DNA of 64,000 nucleotides, taken from NCBI GenBank assembly GCA_031308135.1, contig JAHLJT010009419.1, positions 62,538,540 to 62,602,539 on the forward strand. The letters run 5' to 3'. Positions 34,217-45,716 of this stretch are shown here, one piece after another. The DNA is from Acheta domesticus. Its lineage: Eukaryota; Arthropoda; Insecta; Orthoptera; Gryllidae. A program made the position numbers and the translations under genes. The notes beneath the pieces are model-generated. The model saw nothing but the letters and a program-made list of their open reading frames with translations. It was not told the DNA's origin and searched no databases. The first letter of the stretch is position 1; each line of letters opens with the position of its first letter.

Positions 34217-34835
34217 TGAATTCTTTTTTCATTAACAATATTTTTGTATATATCAAACATATTAGAATGTATAACTTTACAAATTAAATTAAGTAGCATA
34301 CTTACTCTTTATATTCTATTTATAAACCCCCAAACAAACCCTTTTCTACTCAAATTTATAATATAATTTTTCAATCTTCTAATCCCATGATACTCTTGGG
34401 ATATTTTATAGCAAAAACACTTCTTGGGGATGTAACTGATCAAATCCTCGAGGTATTGATTTTGCAACAAATATACCATTCAAAATAATTTTGTCATACT
34501 CCCTTCGAACCAACCTATTATTTTCATCACAATACCAGATATTTTATGTATAATGATTGCAAAAAATTTAAATCTGTAATGCTTTCAAACTTCACTTCTC
34601 AATTATATTTTAATCATACCCTTATATTAACATTAAAATATGTTTTTTTTTCTTCACTATTAAAAATGAATTATTACCTTCATAACATTGGTATAAACTG
34701 GAATATATAACGTACAAACATTGTTTAAATTCTAATTTCCAAGAAACAATAATACACAATAAATAGATAATACTGAAAAAATTATATAGAAACAGAAATA
34801 TTAACCCAAAACATTTGTAGATGCTTACACATTAC

Positions 34836-34858
34836 ACACACACACACACACACACACA
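34836..34858. repeat. (AC)n microsatellite
   Basis: About eleven CA units. Confidence 0.9.
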
Positions 34859-35160
34859 TTAAACCTTCCATTCATTCTGCATCTCCCCCTACATGTTCTT
34901 AAATCTTATTAAATCCAAACATAATCTAAGACTTTTTGGCAAGAAACTCCATGACATTAGAAGCATAATTACAGTGAAACAAATTACCGTTTAATAATGA
35001 TATTATCCGAGCGTTTCCTCGTGCAAGTACCTAGGAATTCATTTCGATAGTAAATTAAATTAAAACACGTAGATTTTGTTGTAGGAAAAACCTAGAGATC
35101 TCTTCACTTTGTAATGCGCATCCTAAAAAAGAGTACGGCAAACGCGAGAGAATTGCGTAT
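34859..35160. other. AT-rich spacer, no gene seen
   Basis: Nothing recognisable; the stretch from 34217 to 34835 is equally empty. Confidence 0.55.
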
Positions 35161-36190
35161 TGTGATATACCAATATATTATATATTTTGACAATAACATT
35201 TGCTGTAAATGAGTTGGGTTAAAAGGATCTGCAAATGGAAATATACAGCCTTAGTATCGCCGGCGTAGTGGTTGGCAAGGTCAGTAAACTGCATTCAGGC
35301 CTTGAATAGGTGGGGGCGCTGGCTAGAAAGACATATAAGATAATTTGGGATTGGTCTAGAAAGGAATGACTATCGAGGGCGTGGCTACTTGATTTGGTAA
35401 GAAATTAATGGATTGGCTAAGGGAGAATAGACTGTCGAATTTTGTCGTTTTGTTTAAAAAAATAAGAATGAAGGACGGATACCGAGGCGTTGAGGGCGAA
35501 AAACGGAGGAGTAAATGACATTCTGATAGAGGTCGTCGAGTGGTACAGATCGCTCGCGAGTTTAATATTAGGAGAGTAGGACTTGTAAGTTTGACGTGAG
35601 AATCAATAGTTTTCGGACTCTGAAAGTTGATGTGCAGCAGTAAATTCGTTTGGGACTTTGAAAGTTTTTTATATTGCGGTTTTGGACTTTAATGTTTTAC
35701 CACGTAGTTGGGGAGAACTCGGAACTGTGAATATCAAGTAAGAACCGGTAGATATTCTAGACAGTAAGGCTGAATTCGTCGGCAGCGTCGCAAGATTAGA
35801 AGAGAGAAATTGGACTTGAGATTATCAGCATTCAAGTGAGAAGATACTGCGGGGCGTCGTCGGTCAAGACCACGTTAGATAAGTACTGCAGTACAAAGGT
35901 TTTCTTTTAAACGAGGTCATGACCTAAAAGCAGAACAATTGTCAATAGAAGACAATAAATTGTTAAATTTTTCTTTTGGAAATGAAAAGATGATTTTAAT
36001 TTTGTCAATCACAACTGTTAAGTAGTTAGAGATATATCATTATTTCCTTTCAGATTCCTCGCCATACTGTATAGTTGGCAGATCAAATAATCGACTTTCT
36101 AGACGATAGCGATTAGCCGGACATTTATCCATTCGTTAAGATTAGCTGTGGAAGCATTGGTTTTTAATTATCAATTATTGTAACCTGTTC
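35161..36190 (+). mobile_element. Possible LTR-like sequence
   Basis: It begins TGTGATATACC, the same 11 bases as the insertion at 17107. It also has the same GC-richer, AAG/GAGAAG-rich character with weak similarity further in. The right boundary is not clear; 36190 is only a guess placed before TGTTCCCGGCGCCC. No coding domain. It could be an unrelated unique sequence. Confidence 0.25.
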
Positions 36191-36478
36191 CCGGCGCCCA
36201 TAGTTTCCTATAAATTCGGAACGTGTCACGAATATAACAGTCCTAAGGTAAATGATGTCATTGAAAAACGGCACGATCTCGTAATAGTTTATGACGAGAC
36301 ATTGTTGGTACATTTCAGTATTTATCTCTTGTTCGTCCGTTAATGGAATATGGAACAATTTGTTGGGATCTGCACAAAATTATGCAGTGTAAACACTTTG
36401 AAAGGATTGGGATTCACTCAAAAACAGGCGATCAGTAGCAAGACTCTGAGCCTTTTATAAAGCTTTAATACTCATCCA

Positions 36479-36686
36479 CCTTGGAAAGAAATTGATCGGC
36501 GGCAATGTATTCCTACATACATCAGTAGAATGGATCGCAGGCACAAAATAAATTTAAGACAGCAGAGAACGAATGTCGGGAAATTTTTCTTTTACAAATC
36601 GAACGATTAAGGAATGGAATAGATTGCCTGCAAAAACCTTTGAACCCTTGCCTCAAAGCGTTCAACAGTTTAGGAAATTAATTTAG
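36479..36686 (+). pseudogene. C-terminal scrap of a LINE reverse transcriptase
   Basis: One frame reads PWKEIDRRQCIPTYISRMDR and RTNVGKFFFYKS. After a one-base shift it reads IKEWNRLPAKTFEPLPQSVQ and QFRKLI to a stop at 36684. The pattern KIR-R-QRTDIGKY-F-NRTI-WN-LPA is the known C-terminal signature of a common arthropod non-LTR RT, jockey/CR1-like rather than RLE-type. It is truncated on the 5' side and frameshifted. Confidence 0.65.
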
Positions 36687-36965
36687 GGTATTTTTAAGTA
36701 AATGGGGGAGAATGGTGGGTTAGACAGCGATGCATAAGTGTTCTATTGTGAAGTGAGGTGTCGTGCAGTGTATAGCAGCGAAATAAAGAAGGAAATGTTT
36801 TCAGGTCTTAGTTAAGTGAAGTGCAGTGAAGTGCAGTGTCATCCTAATTACATAAACATTCAGTGCGGAGTGAAAGCATAGAATTTTTTCTTTTTAATGT
36901 AATTTAATGTTTAATGAGTCAGTTTTTATATTATAATCATTATTTTACCATTTTTATTATTTTAC

Positions 36966-36996
<31 letters not shown>

Positions 36997-36999
36997 TTA
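36966..36999. repeat. (ATT)n microsatellite at the 3' end of LINE copy c
   Basis: About ten units sit next to the reversed 3' UTR of the RLE LINE. Confidence 0.9.
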
Positions 37000-37102
37000 C
37001 CATTACATCACGACTAAAGATGTTATGATTCGGCTGAATATAAAATCTACTCCAGGTTGCAACCAGCTACCTAAGGAGCAGATCCGGTGATTATCAGTGC
37101 CT

Positions 37103-38640
37103 CTACAATACTTTACGCAAAATGTGGGCTGTTCCAAATAAAGCAATTTCTTGCACTTCCCAGTCTTTTGAATTACCAGGGAGTTTAGACAAGTTCTTAC
37201 TCAAATTTTGCGGAACAAATCCCAGACCTCCGATAACTATCGGTACGACCTGTGCTTTTACGCCCCACATTCGGCTGATCTCGATTTCTAAACTCTTGTA
37301 TTTAAGACGTTTATCCGCCTTCTTGGTAACGACGTTTTGATCTCAAGGTACAGCAACATCGATAAGTAAACACGATTTTTTCGCCAAATCCCGGATAACT
37401 ATATCCGGTTTGTTTGCCGCTATCGTGCGATCAGTTTGAATTTGTTGGTCGTACAATATCGTACACAATACAACAGACGTCACCGGTTTTGGTGAGTGTT
37501 CGTACCACTTGGGGCATGTGTTTGGAACTTCGAGGGCGGTACAGATCTGCCAGTGGAGGTAGCTACACACCCTGTCATGTTTTTTTTCAGGTATTCGGTC
37601 TTTGCTAGGATTGGACAAGCTGAGACAATATGATCAATGGTTTCTACTTGCTCCTGGCAAATGCGGCATTTATCATCTTAGGAAATTTTGAGAACCGCTT
37701 TATCATAATGTCGTGTTCTCAAGGCCTGATCTTGGGCAGCTATTACAAGTGCTTCCGTTTCTGGCTTCATTCTTCCCCTTTTAAGCCACATAAATGATTG
37801 ATCTTTATTGATCTGCACATTGTCCATTCTTTTTAGGTATTGTCCGTGGAGTGGTTTGTCTCTCCACGATTTCTTTAACATTTTTTGTGTCTCACACTTC
37901 ATGTTTAGCAGCATCAGAAGTTCACTGTCTGTGTTATTCGACGTGTCTTGCTTAGGTTTCTTCGCAATGCATCTTGCTACACTAACAATGCCTCTGTTTC
38001 CCATTCTTCGGTCAGATTTCATGACCTGCCTCATTAGAGGGTCATCTTGATGGCTGACTACATACTTCCCCAACCCGACTATTGCGTTGTGTCACGAGGC
38101 CTCAATTTGTCTGAGGCCTCTTCCTCCTTCCTTACGTGACACATAAAGCCTATGTACTCGTATATCAGCTCGAGGATGGGAAACATGATGCATAGTTAGC
38201 AATTGTTGTTCCAGATAAAGTGATTTCTTGCACTTCCGTGACACATAAACGTGACACATAAAGTCTATGTACATCATCTCGAGAGTGAGCAACATGATGC
38301 ATTGTAAAGTGTTTCTGGTTTTTCGATCCATGATGCGAATTTCCTGCTCAGTCCAGTCCACTAGTCCAAAACTGTACTTGGTTACAGGCACCGCCAAACT
38401 ACCTATTGCTGATATTTTATTCCTTGAGTTCAGAGCGGACAGCAGGACAAGTCTCACTCTTCTATAATACTCCCTGCGAATTCTCTCTTTCATTGTGTCG
38501 TTGGAGATGGACTCACATTCTTCAATGCACAGATAGTTGTAAGTGTTACCTGGCTCAAGATCTTGAATCACAGTATGTCTATCACACACCTCCTGTATGA
38601 TGGAATAATGCAGATATCGTAGATGATGAAGAGAAACCAA
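37103..38640 (-). pseudogene. RLE-type non-LTR retrotransposon (R4/Dong-like); copy c
   Basis: Read on the minus strand it holds the RT C-terminus (ERIRREYYRRVRLVLLSALN, YSFGLVDWTEQEIRIMDRKT, RLYVSRKEGGRGL), the linker MGKYVVSHQDDPLMRQVMKS, the CCHC knuckle in a shifted frame, and the endonuclease (KPDIVIRDLAKKSCLLIDVA). The endonuclease keeps the P-D and D residues expected of the PD-(D/E)xK fold. The last frame stops at 37103-37105. The 3' UTR continues to the (ATT)n at 36999. The linker is about 85% identical in protein to copy b. Stops and frameshifts break it, and a local rearrangement lies at 38140-38290. Its 5' part is missing; sequence upstream of about 38640 is not LINE-like. Confidence 0.9.
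38140..38295. repeat. Local duplication plus inserted 3'-end piece within LINE copy c
   Basis: CGTGACACATAAAG..CTATGTA and AACATGATGCAT occur twice (about 38142-38195 and 38239-38303). Between them lies GTTCCAGATAAAGTGATTTC followed by TTGCACTTCC, which matches 37128-37158 near the 3' end of the same element. Confidence 0.7.
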
Positions 38641-38777
38641 TGTATTTAATAATTATTTCTGTTCCGTATACAACAAAATTAACCAAATTATTATAGGGCA
38701 CAACAACGTGGATCATGTATTCAAAATTGATCAAACGGAAATACGTTCACAATTGAAAATGAAAAACTCTAAGCCTT

Positions 38778-39777
38778 NNNNNNNNNNNNNNNNNNNNNNN
38801 NNNNNNNNNNNNNNNNNNNNNNNNNNNNNNNNNNNNNNNNNNNNNNNNNNNNNNNNNNNNNNNNNNNNNNNNNNNNNNNNNNNNNNNNNNNNNNNNNNNN
38901 NNNNNNNNNNNNNNNNNNNNNNNNNNNNNNNNNNNNNNNNNNNNNNNNNNNNNNNNNNNNNNNNNNNNNNNNNNNNNNNNNNNNNNNNNNNNNNNNNNNN
39001 NNNNNNNNNNNNNNNNNNNNNNNNNNNNNNNNNNNNNNNNNNNNNNNNNNNNNNNNNNNNNNNNNNNNNNNNNNNNNNNNNNNNNNNNNNNNNNNNNNNN
39101 NNNNNNNNNNNNNNNNNNNNNNNNNNNNNNNNNNNNNNNNNNNNNNNNNNNNNNNNNNNNNNNNNNNNNNNNNNNNNNNNNNNNNNNNNNNNNNNNNNNN
39201 NNNNNNNNNNNNNNNNNNNNNNNNNNNNNNNNNNNNNNNNNNNNNNNNNNNNNNNNNNNNNNNNNNNNNNNNNNNNNNNNNNNNNNNNNNNNNNNNNNNN
39301 NNNNNNNNNNNNNNNNNNNNNNNNNNNNNNNNNNNNNNNNNNNNNNNNNNNNNNNNNNNNNNNNNNNNNNNNNNNNNNNNNNNNNNNNNNNNNNNNNNNN
39401 NNNNNNNNNNNNNNNNNNNNNNNNNNNNNNNNNNNNNNNNNNNNNNNNNNNNNNNNNNNNNNNNNNNNNNNNNNNNNNNNNNNNNNNNNNNNNNNNNNNN
39501 NNNNNNNNNNNNNNNNNNNNNNNNNNNNNNNNNNNNNNNNNNNNNNNNNNNNNNNNNNNNNNNNNNNNNNNNNNNNNNNNNNNNNNNNNNNNNNNNNNNN
39601 NNNNNNNNNNNNNNNNNNNNNNNNNNNNNNNNNNNNNNNNNNNNNNNNNNNNNNNNNNNNNNNNNNNNNNNNNNNNNNNNNNNNNNNNNNNNNNNNNNNN
39701 NNNNNNNNNNNNNNNNNNNNNNNNNNNNNNNNNNNNNNNNNNNNNNNNNNNNNNNNNNNNNNNNNNNNNNNNNNNNN
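38778..39777. other. Assembly gap, 1000 N
   Basis: Exactly 1000 undetermined bases, so the size is probably nominal. Confidence 0.99.
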
Positions 39778-39834
39778 TCTTGGTTGAATTGGGACATTTT
39801 AAAATAATAGCGATGATGTTAGTAGCGGAGAAAG

Positions 39835-39909
39835 TGCAATATTTTAATTCTAAATAGCTGCTTCCTATTAATACGAGAAAGTATATGCTGTTGTAGCACC
39901 ACTAGTTTG
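39835..39909 (-). repeat. AT-rich GGAC-repeat family, end fragment (copy 7)
   Basis: AATACGAGAAAGTATATGCT and GTAGCACCACTAGTTTG match the reversed 5' end of the family. More of the copy may be hidden in the gap. Confidence 0.55.
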
Positions 39910-39984
39910 TAGACTATTTTGGATCTCGGGTGGAGCGATCGAACTAAAGCTGCCGTAACTGCGTGCCGCTGTACTTTCATCGCA

Positions 39985-40265
39985 AGCACGCATATAATTT
40001 CTGTGCCAGCCGGGCCTATTACTAGTTGCGGTCAGTTCTGCCGATCCGCGGCGGCCGAGATCGATAAGACAGTAGTGTCATAGTGATCTCGGGCACAACA
40101 ATCGCGTGTTCCAGTCCCGCCTCGGCCATGGGTGTATTTGTGTTCGCCTTTTCACCCCCCGTCATCACTTCATCATCTCATATTCAGTTACATAACGTTA
40201 AAAAGCAATAGTGGTCGTAAATGACCTTGATGTTGATGTGAACTTAAATAACCAAAAAAATTCAG
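39985..40265 (+). repeat. tRNA-derived SINE of a second family
   Basis: A box B-like GTTCCAGTCCCGCCTCGG is at 40108. It is followed by CCATGGGTGTATTTGTG, a body ending in AAATGACCTTGATGTTGATG, and an A-rich tail (AACCAAAAAAA). The upstream half (CCGAGATCGATAAG..) is the probable tRNA-like head. It is not the same family as the SINEs at 6.2 and 10.0 kb. Confidence 0.55.
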
Positions 40266-42524
40266 AGTTCAACAAAAATGATGTCTGTGCCATTTTTTCC
40301 ATCACCCAAACCGCCTAGTTCATCTCCAGCATGCAACTACAAACCGAACTGGACGTTAAAAACGTCCTCACACATCATATTTCCTATCTCGCCAACAACT
40401 TTATTCGAACCTGCAGTAGCATTATGCAGTGCATGGTCTATGAAAGGTGCTGGAGTTTCTCTCTCTATTTCTCTCTCTGAAATGTGAGATTCAGCGCTGA
40501 TCTACATGACATACTGGGTTTTCCCTCCTCCAGGTCTTTCCGCTAGCGGGACACCGCTCCACCCGGAAAAAATCTCCGAACTCCGAGTGATTCAGACTCT
40601 TTCCCACTCGGAAACTGCGTTTCGAAGATTGCGTCATGACCGCGTCATGGACGATAACCCAATTGCTTTTCTCTTGTGTTCTCACTGCAACCTCGCTTGC
40701 AAGTTCATTAGTTTATCTTCTCTCACGATAATAAAAAACAGTGCGTAAGAACGCACTCTTTCCTCGTTTACAGTTTAATTGGGAGTTTAAACCCAAAATA
40801 TTTCACATGTTTCCTAGAAGCACAAATTCCGCTGTTGCAACACGACGGAGCACATCTCGTTAACATACTGAGAGTCACAAAACCTAAGAAACTCAATGAT
40901 AAATGAAATAATTTATCTTTTTTCGACACTCCCGTTCTTTCATGAATTACAAGGAAATAACTATATTCATAACTAGAGATTAGCGAGATTGCTCATTAAC
41001 GTAAATTAAATGACTTGGTTAGAGCCTAATTTAAACAATGTCATTTTATAAATCACTGATTTAGATAATCAAAATGTTGTTTGTAAGACGACGTATCGTA
41101 ATATGTTCTCTTAGAGCGAATAAAGAAATCAGCACAGATAAATACAGTTAAATCTTACATATCTGTCAACAAAAAAAATCTTAAATATCTGTCAACGATT
41201 TCTTGATTTTCAGCTCTCAAACACTTTTTCAACTTGATAAATAACAGTACTGTTCTGTTATTTTTACAATTAAATGTCAAATAAATATTAATACACACTA
41301 ATAAAGCATATTGTTATTAGAAATAACAATTGACGCAATGTTTCGGGGTCTGTTGTGCCCACCACCCAGTATTTGAATTGTAAAACTGAAAGGAAGCAAA
41401 AAGTTAACCACCAAAGAAAGTTAACAGTTAGCAAGCCATAACAATATGTTATTTGCCTAAAGTTTTATTGATGCAAAAATTTGGAAACTTATCCATATTA
41501 ATAAAATGTGAAAAAGTTTATTTCTAAAATAAATGCAGTTTAATTATTTTATATAATTAATAGAGACCGTGAAATTGTAGCATAAAATGTCAAAATATGT
41601 CTATAAATATATAATGAAAACATTGAGAATATGTAATAAATATGTAAAATTGGAAATAATGTGCATTATTAAAATACATTTCTTATAAAACACATTTACC
41701 TAATAAAAAATTCTTTTCTTATTTGATAAAAAATGTAATTAAATGGGAGAAATCACGGAAAAATTCCTATGTAGACGGCCGGCTTTGCTTCCTCATGAAG
41801 GAATGCGTACGAAAGGATTTTTTTCGCCCTTCAGATATTCACGGCTTTAATTGGGTTATAACCTGCAAACTTGAGTGCAACTATCCGATAACAAGGGCTA
41901 ACAGTTATTCCACCAAACCTGCCGTTACACCATCGAAATCTTATAAACATGTCTTACCGGTATTTTTTAACGGTATTAAATACATTTAGATCCCAGGTGT
42001 CAAAATAATACACAATTAATTTATTCATCTTAATATTCGATTACTAAAATGATTCTCCCCGTCATATCAAGCATTGTATACAAAGGAGGCCGGGGAACCA
42101 TGGACCATGTGGTACAGTGAGTCACTGAATGTTTGCTGAAATCCAGGGTGTTTGGGTTGACTAAACTGATCATGATTAAATATTACTGTTTGGCCATACT
42201 TACAATTCAGGTAGCAGTTTAAACCATCTTTTTTGACTAAAGAAACATGAAGTGTTAACTGATATTTCCCTTTCGAAGTAAATTAATGGCAACGTATATT
42301 TGTTTTAATATTATTTTCGTCATTTTAATACAGCCTTTGAGGTCGAGGATTGTAGTTTTCTGAAGTTTTTGTCATCTTCCTGTATTGTAAGAATGTTACG
42401 GTAACTAATTTCGTAGGTCATATCTGACCACTTTGAAAATAATGAACTATTACAGTAAAATGGATCGGATGATAATGGGTTCACCTTGGGTCATATGCTC
42501 CAACTTTTTCACATGTTTAGCAGG
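40266..42524. other. Spacer, no gene seen
   Basis: Frames at 40278-40748 and 41723-41989 lack motifs. The sequence turns strongly AT-rich after 40.8 kb. Confidence 0.5.
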
Positions 42525-43970
42525 TGTGGTTAGAACTTACAAGAGAAAAACTTCTAAAGGGACAAATACGAGGAAATATTCATGAAAGTTGTTTGAAAGG
42601 TGTAAGGTTTATTGGTTAGCATTCATGAAGGTTATTTTGGTTGCAGAAGATAGAAGCATAAGAAGTGCAAGTGATGAATGTGATATCAAGAAGGAAACAC
42701 TAAGATAAAATCACTTTCTGGTGTAGAAGTGAACTCAAATCTAACTACAACCATAAACAAGGATTTACTTATGTCCTAGTGAATCACTGGCTGCAAAATT
42801 GATTTTGATTTGTCATCAAAAAATGCCGGAAACTTTCCTATCAAACTGCTATTCCAAATAATGTTAAATATCCAGAATCATGATTAAAAAAAGAAATTGC
42901 TGTTAGCAGTATTTATCAAAAGAAATATTAGTCTCTAAGGTTTCCAAAGAGGTGTGGTCTTGCTTGTGACACTGCATTAACCCGGCAGTTGGCGCGCTAC
43001 GTTTTGTAACAAATTGAGGCGCGCGGGAAGCCTCAGTCACCCCACAGTACAAATGTCAAAAAAACAATTTATAACAAACTATTTTGTTTCTTTAATGAAT
43101 ACGTGTTTTATTTCCAAGTATATATACATAGGTTGGAAATAAGTACAAATAAAATTTCAATTGTTAATATAGTTCTTTTGCAAACAACTTTCACAACGTG
43201 CTAAATGTGTTTTAATGCGTATGTTTAAATTATTCATTGAACCAAAGAATGTAGTTTTCCTCGCAGTAGTGTTCACAATAGTTCTCCGCAGAACGACACA
43301 GAGAGATGTTTTATTTTCAAATATACACCATGGTAAGTGCTTTGTGGCGTGGCAGGAAGCGATAACAAATGTTGCGCGACGTGATTCGGTGGCTCCTCGC
43401 AGCGCGCCATGGCCTTTGCAACGAAATTTCCAAGAAAGGACTGGAAGCATTTGAAAGAGAAGAGTCCAGATATTTGCACAAAGCTTTCCCTCGCAAGTTA
43501 TAGAGAAGCTCGTAAGATTATAAATAAAAGTAAAAGTACAGTGAGCTCCGAAAAATTGCTGGGGTGACTCAGGTACCACGCGCGCCTACTGCTGGGTTAA
43601 ACCGACAAAACGTAATTTTTTCAACAAATATCAATAGTTTATAGAAAGAACCGAAACTCGGTGATCATTCATACCTCTTCACTATAGATGAAACAAAAAC
43701 ATCAACAGTTCTAAACAGAATGGTAATTGCTGAGAGAGGTTACAAAGCTGTGTGTCAAATGGAAAGTGCTGAGAAAAGAAATCGTATAACAAGATGATGT
43801 ATTGTGCACGCTGATGGAAATTATTAGCCCCTATCTTAATTTTTCCTGAAATGCATTACCATGAGTATATCACTGGCCCAATGTTAGAAGGTTGTATGTC
43901 AGGAAAATTGCAAAAATTAGTTATTAATGTTACTGAATTCTTTGAAGTAAGATCTAATTGATTATATGAT
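42525..43970 (+). pseudogene. pogo/Tigger-like transposase pseudogene, split by a MITE
   Basis: The N-terminal part VVRTYKRKTSKGTNTRKYS resembles the Psq-type helix-turn-helix start of pogo/jerky transposases, and EDRSIRSASDECDIKKETLR continues it. The block SLRFPKRCGLACDTAL matches the conserved SLR-PE-TS-AR region. It is cut by the MITE at 42981-43596. After it, LNRQNVIFSTNINSL, FTIDETKTSTVL (first catalytic D), ESAEKRNRITR and PEMHYHEYITGPMLEGC give the DDE_1 core to about 43960. There are numerous stops and frameshifts, and the C-terminal half of the DDE domain is absent. Removing the MITE and one TTAA copy restores the local frame. Confidence 0.75.
42981..43596. mobile_element. piggyBac-type non-autonomous element (MITE), TTAA target
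   Basis: It is flanked by TTAA at 42977-42980 and 43597-43600. The left end reads CCCGGCAGTTGGCGCGC and the right end, reversed, CCCAGCAGTAGGCGCGC. Subterminal AGTCACCCCA-type words also mirror each other, and GGCGCGC is repeated inside the left end. TTAA duplication with CCC..GGG ends is diagnostic of piggyBac. The inner frame (43157-43579, minus) has no transposase motif. The 616-bp length and perfect TTAA sites suggest a fairly young insertion. Confidence 0.88.
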
Positions 43971-45154
43971 CAAACGATGGTAGAGGTCACTGGTTTGGAC
44001 AATACAGCTGGTTTTAAAAGTTCTATGTACAATTTTGTCTTCTCTTTGAGTTACAAAGTTGTACGTAAACATAGAACCCATAATATATTGTTGAAAATAC
44101 ACGTTTTTGGGATCCTTGCTTTCGAAAAATATTTCCTTTCGAAACGTCTCTCGTCAGTCTGTGAACAACACAAGTCTAAACCATTCACAGAATTTTCGCC
44201 ACAGTTAGTATTTTCCAATTTTTCTCGTTGATGTCGCTGCCCTAAAATTTTAAACAAATACTTTAATTTTTGGGCGTTCTTTACTTGAAGTCCTAATGCA
44301 ATTTTTGAATTTTCCCTCTAGATATTTGAACTGATCCCTTTAGAATTTTGAACTTCTCCATTTTTATTTCATGAGTGTCGATAATTTCAAAACAATTAAT
44401 AACTATAGTTTCCGAACATGCCCTTCACTTTCAGTACTGGAGGTAGAGATGTTTGTTTTTTCGAAACCAGTCCATCTCTTAATATTAAAGTATTTTTATT
44501 TCTTTGAATGTAATGTATTTTCCGATATTAGATTTCGAAATAACTACATGAAAACTGTTAACAAAATATTACGTCTCTTCACAGTTTTGAGTTATGTCAT
44601 TCGCGTTTTTTGATAGATAAGTGATTGGTTAGTAGGAGACAAGGTGCATTATAATATTACGTAACCGTCACCAATAATGCCAGAAATAATGCTGATGAAG
44701 GAGCACTAGTTTTATTTTGCTTGACGATGCATTTAATTAAAATAATCCAATTATATTCTCTAGGCCTATTTCCTATAACACAAAAATATCTCCTATTTGG
44801 GAAGTGCAATGTCTTCCATACAACTTTGTTACTTCAAATAAATCAGATTTTAAGTCTTACAAGATCCAATACAAAAACGTAAGATGCAATAATTTGCTGA
44901 AAAATGATGTCATTTGGAACCCAACGCTGCATTTATTTCTATTTTTACCTGAGTTTAATCATTAAAACCAAAATATATGAATACTTGATACAGAAATGAT
45001 ATATGGATGTTCAAAACTTCAAAGGCCTTTTTCTCGAAAGCAGTGCTGTTCTACCTTATAACACTGAGCCAGCGATATGCAGTTTCGTTTCGTCAAACCC
45101 CAGGCATTATGGGTCATGCATCATGGGTCATCCATTGACAATATGTTTTAACAT
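43971..45154. other. AT-rich spacer, no gene seen
   Basis: Only unsupported short frames occur. Confidence 0.55.
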
Positions 45155-45716
45155 TCCCGTATACATAAGTATATGCGGAGTAATATACGTAGTTAAGGGA
45201 AAGTTATGTAACGCTGCGGAAAATCTACTTCGACATTTCAACGCAAAAACACATTTTGGGCTCTCCTGATACCGAAAAAGTGTTTGCTTCAAAACGTACG
45301 CCTGCTCGGCCAGCCGTCCGTCGGGCCGTCCGTCGGGCCGTCCGTCGGGCCGTCCGTCGGGCCGTCCGTCGGGCCGTCCGTCGGGCCGTCCGTCGGGCCG
45401 TCCGTCGGGCCGTCCGTCGGGCCGTCCGTCTGCCCGCCCGTCTGTCCGCCCGTCTGCCCGTCCGTCTGCCCTTCCTCTGTCCATAGGATGTTATCCAAGG
45501 TGAATTCTCGCTAGTCTACCGGGCCTCACTCGAAGTGCTACAATATTAAATTACATTCTATTCTTTTTGGGCACATGAAACACTTGGCACATTTTCAAAA
45601 TTCTATGGCACCTAGGAAGAGGATATGGGAAAATCGAAATGCTAGTCCAGGTCAAATAAATTAAGTATCAGAATAGTAAGAAAAAGTCTATGACATTCTG
45701 TAACACAACTAGTTTT
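45155..45716 (-). repeat. AT-rich GGAC-repeat family, internally deleted copy 8
   Basis: The reversed 3' end (CCCGTATACATAAGTATATG, TAAGGGAAAGTTATGTAACG) and the TGATACCGAAAAA block lead straight into an expanded GGAC patch. The reversed 5' end (ACATTCTGTAACACAACTAG) closes it. Most of the body is deleted. Confidence 0.7.
45315..45475. repeat. 12-bp GTCCGTCGGGCC minisatellite
   Basis: About ten near-perfect units (45315-45430) are followed by degenerate CGTCTGCCCG-type units. It sits where other copies of the host repeat have their short GGAC patch. Confidence 0.95.

Noticed and set aside
36228..36248. ATAACAGTCCTAAGGTA resembles a conserved bacterial/organellar 23S rRNA word
   Set aside because: Only about 17 bases match and neighbouring rRNA sequence is absent, so it is probably chance.
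38708..39797. 359- and 342-codon frames
   Set aside because: They run through the 1000-N gap and have no real sequence.
45296..45480. Regular repeats considered as a CRISPR array
   Set aside because: There are no spacers; it is a head-to-tail 12-bp minisatellite in a eukaryotic genome.
45128..45514. Proteins with repeated VRRA, VGPS or DGRP tetrapeptides
   Set aside because: They are translations of the 12-bp minisatellite in three frames, not genes.
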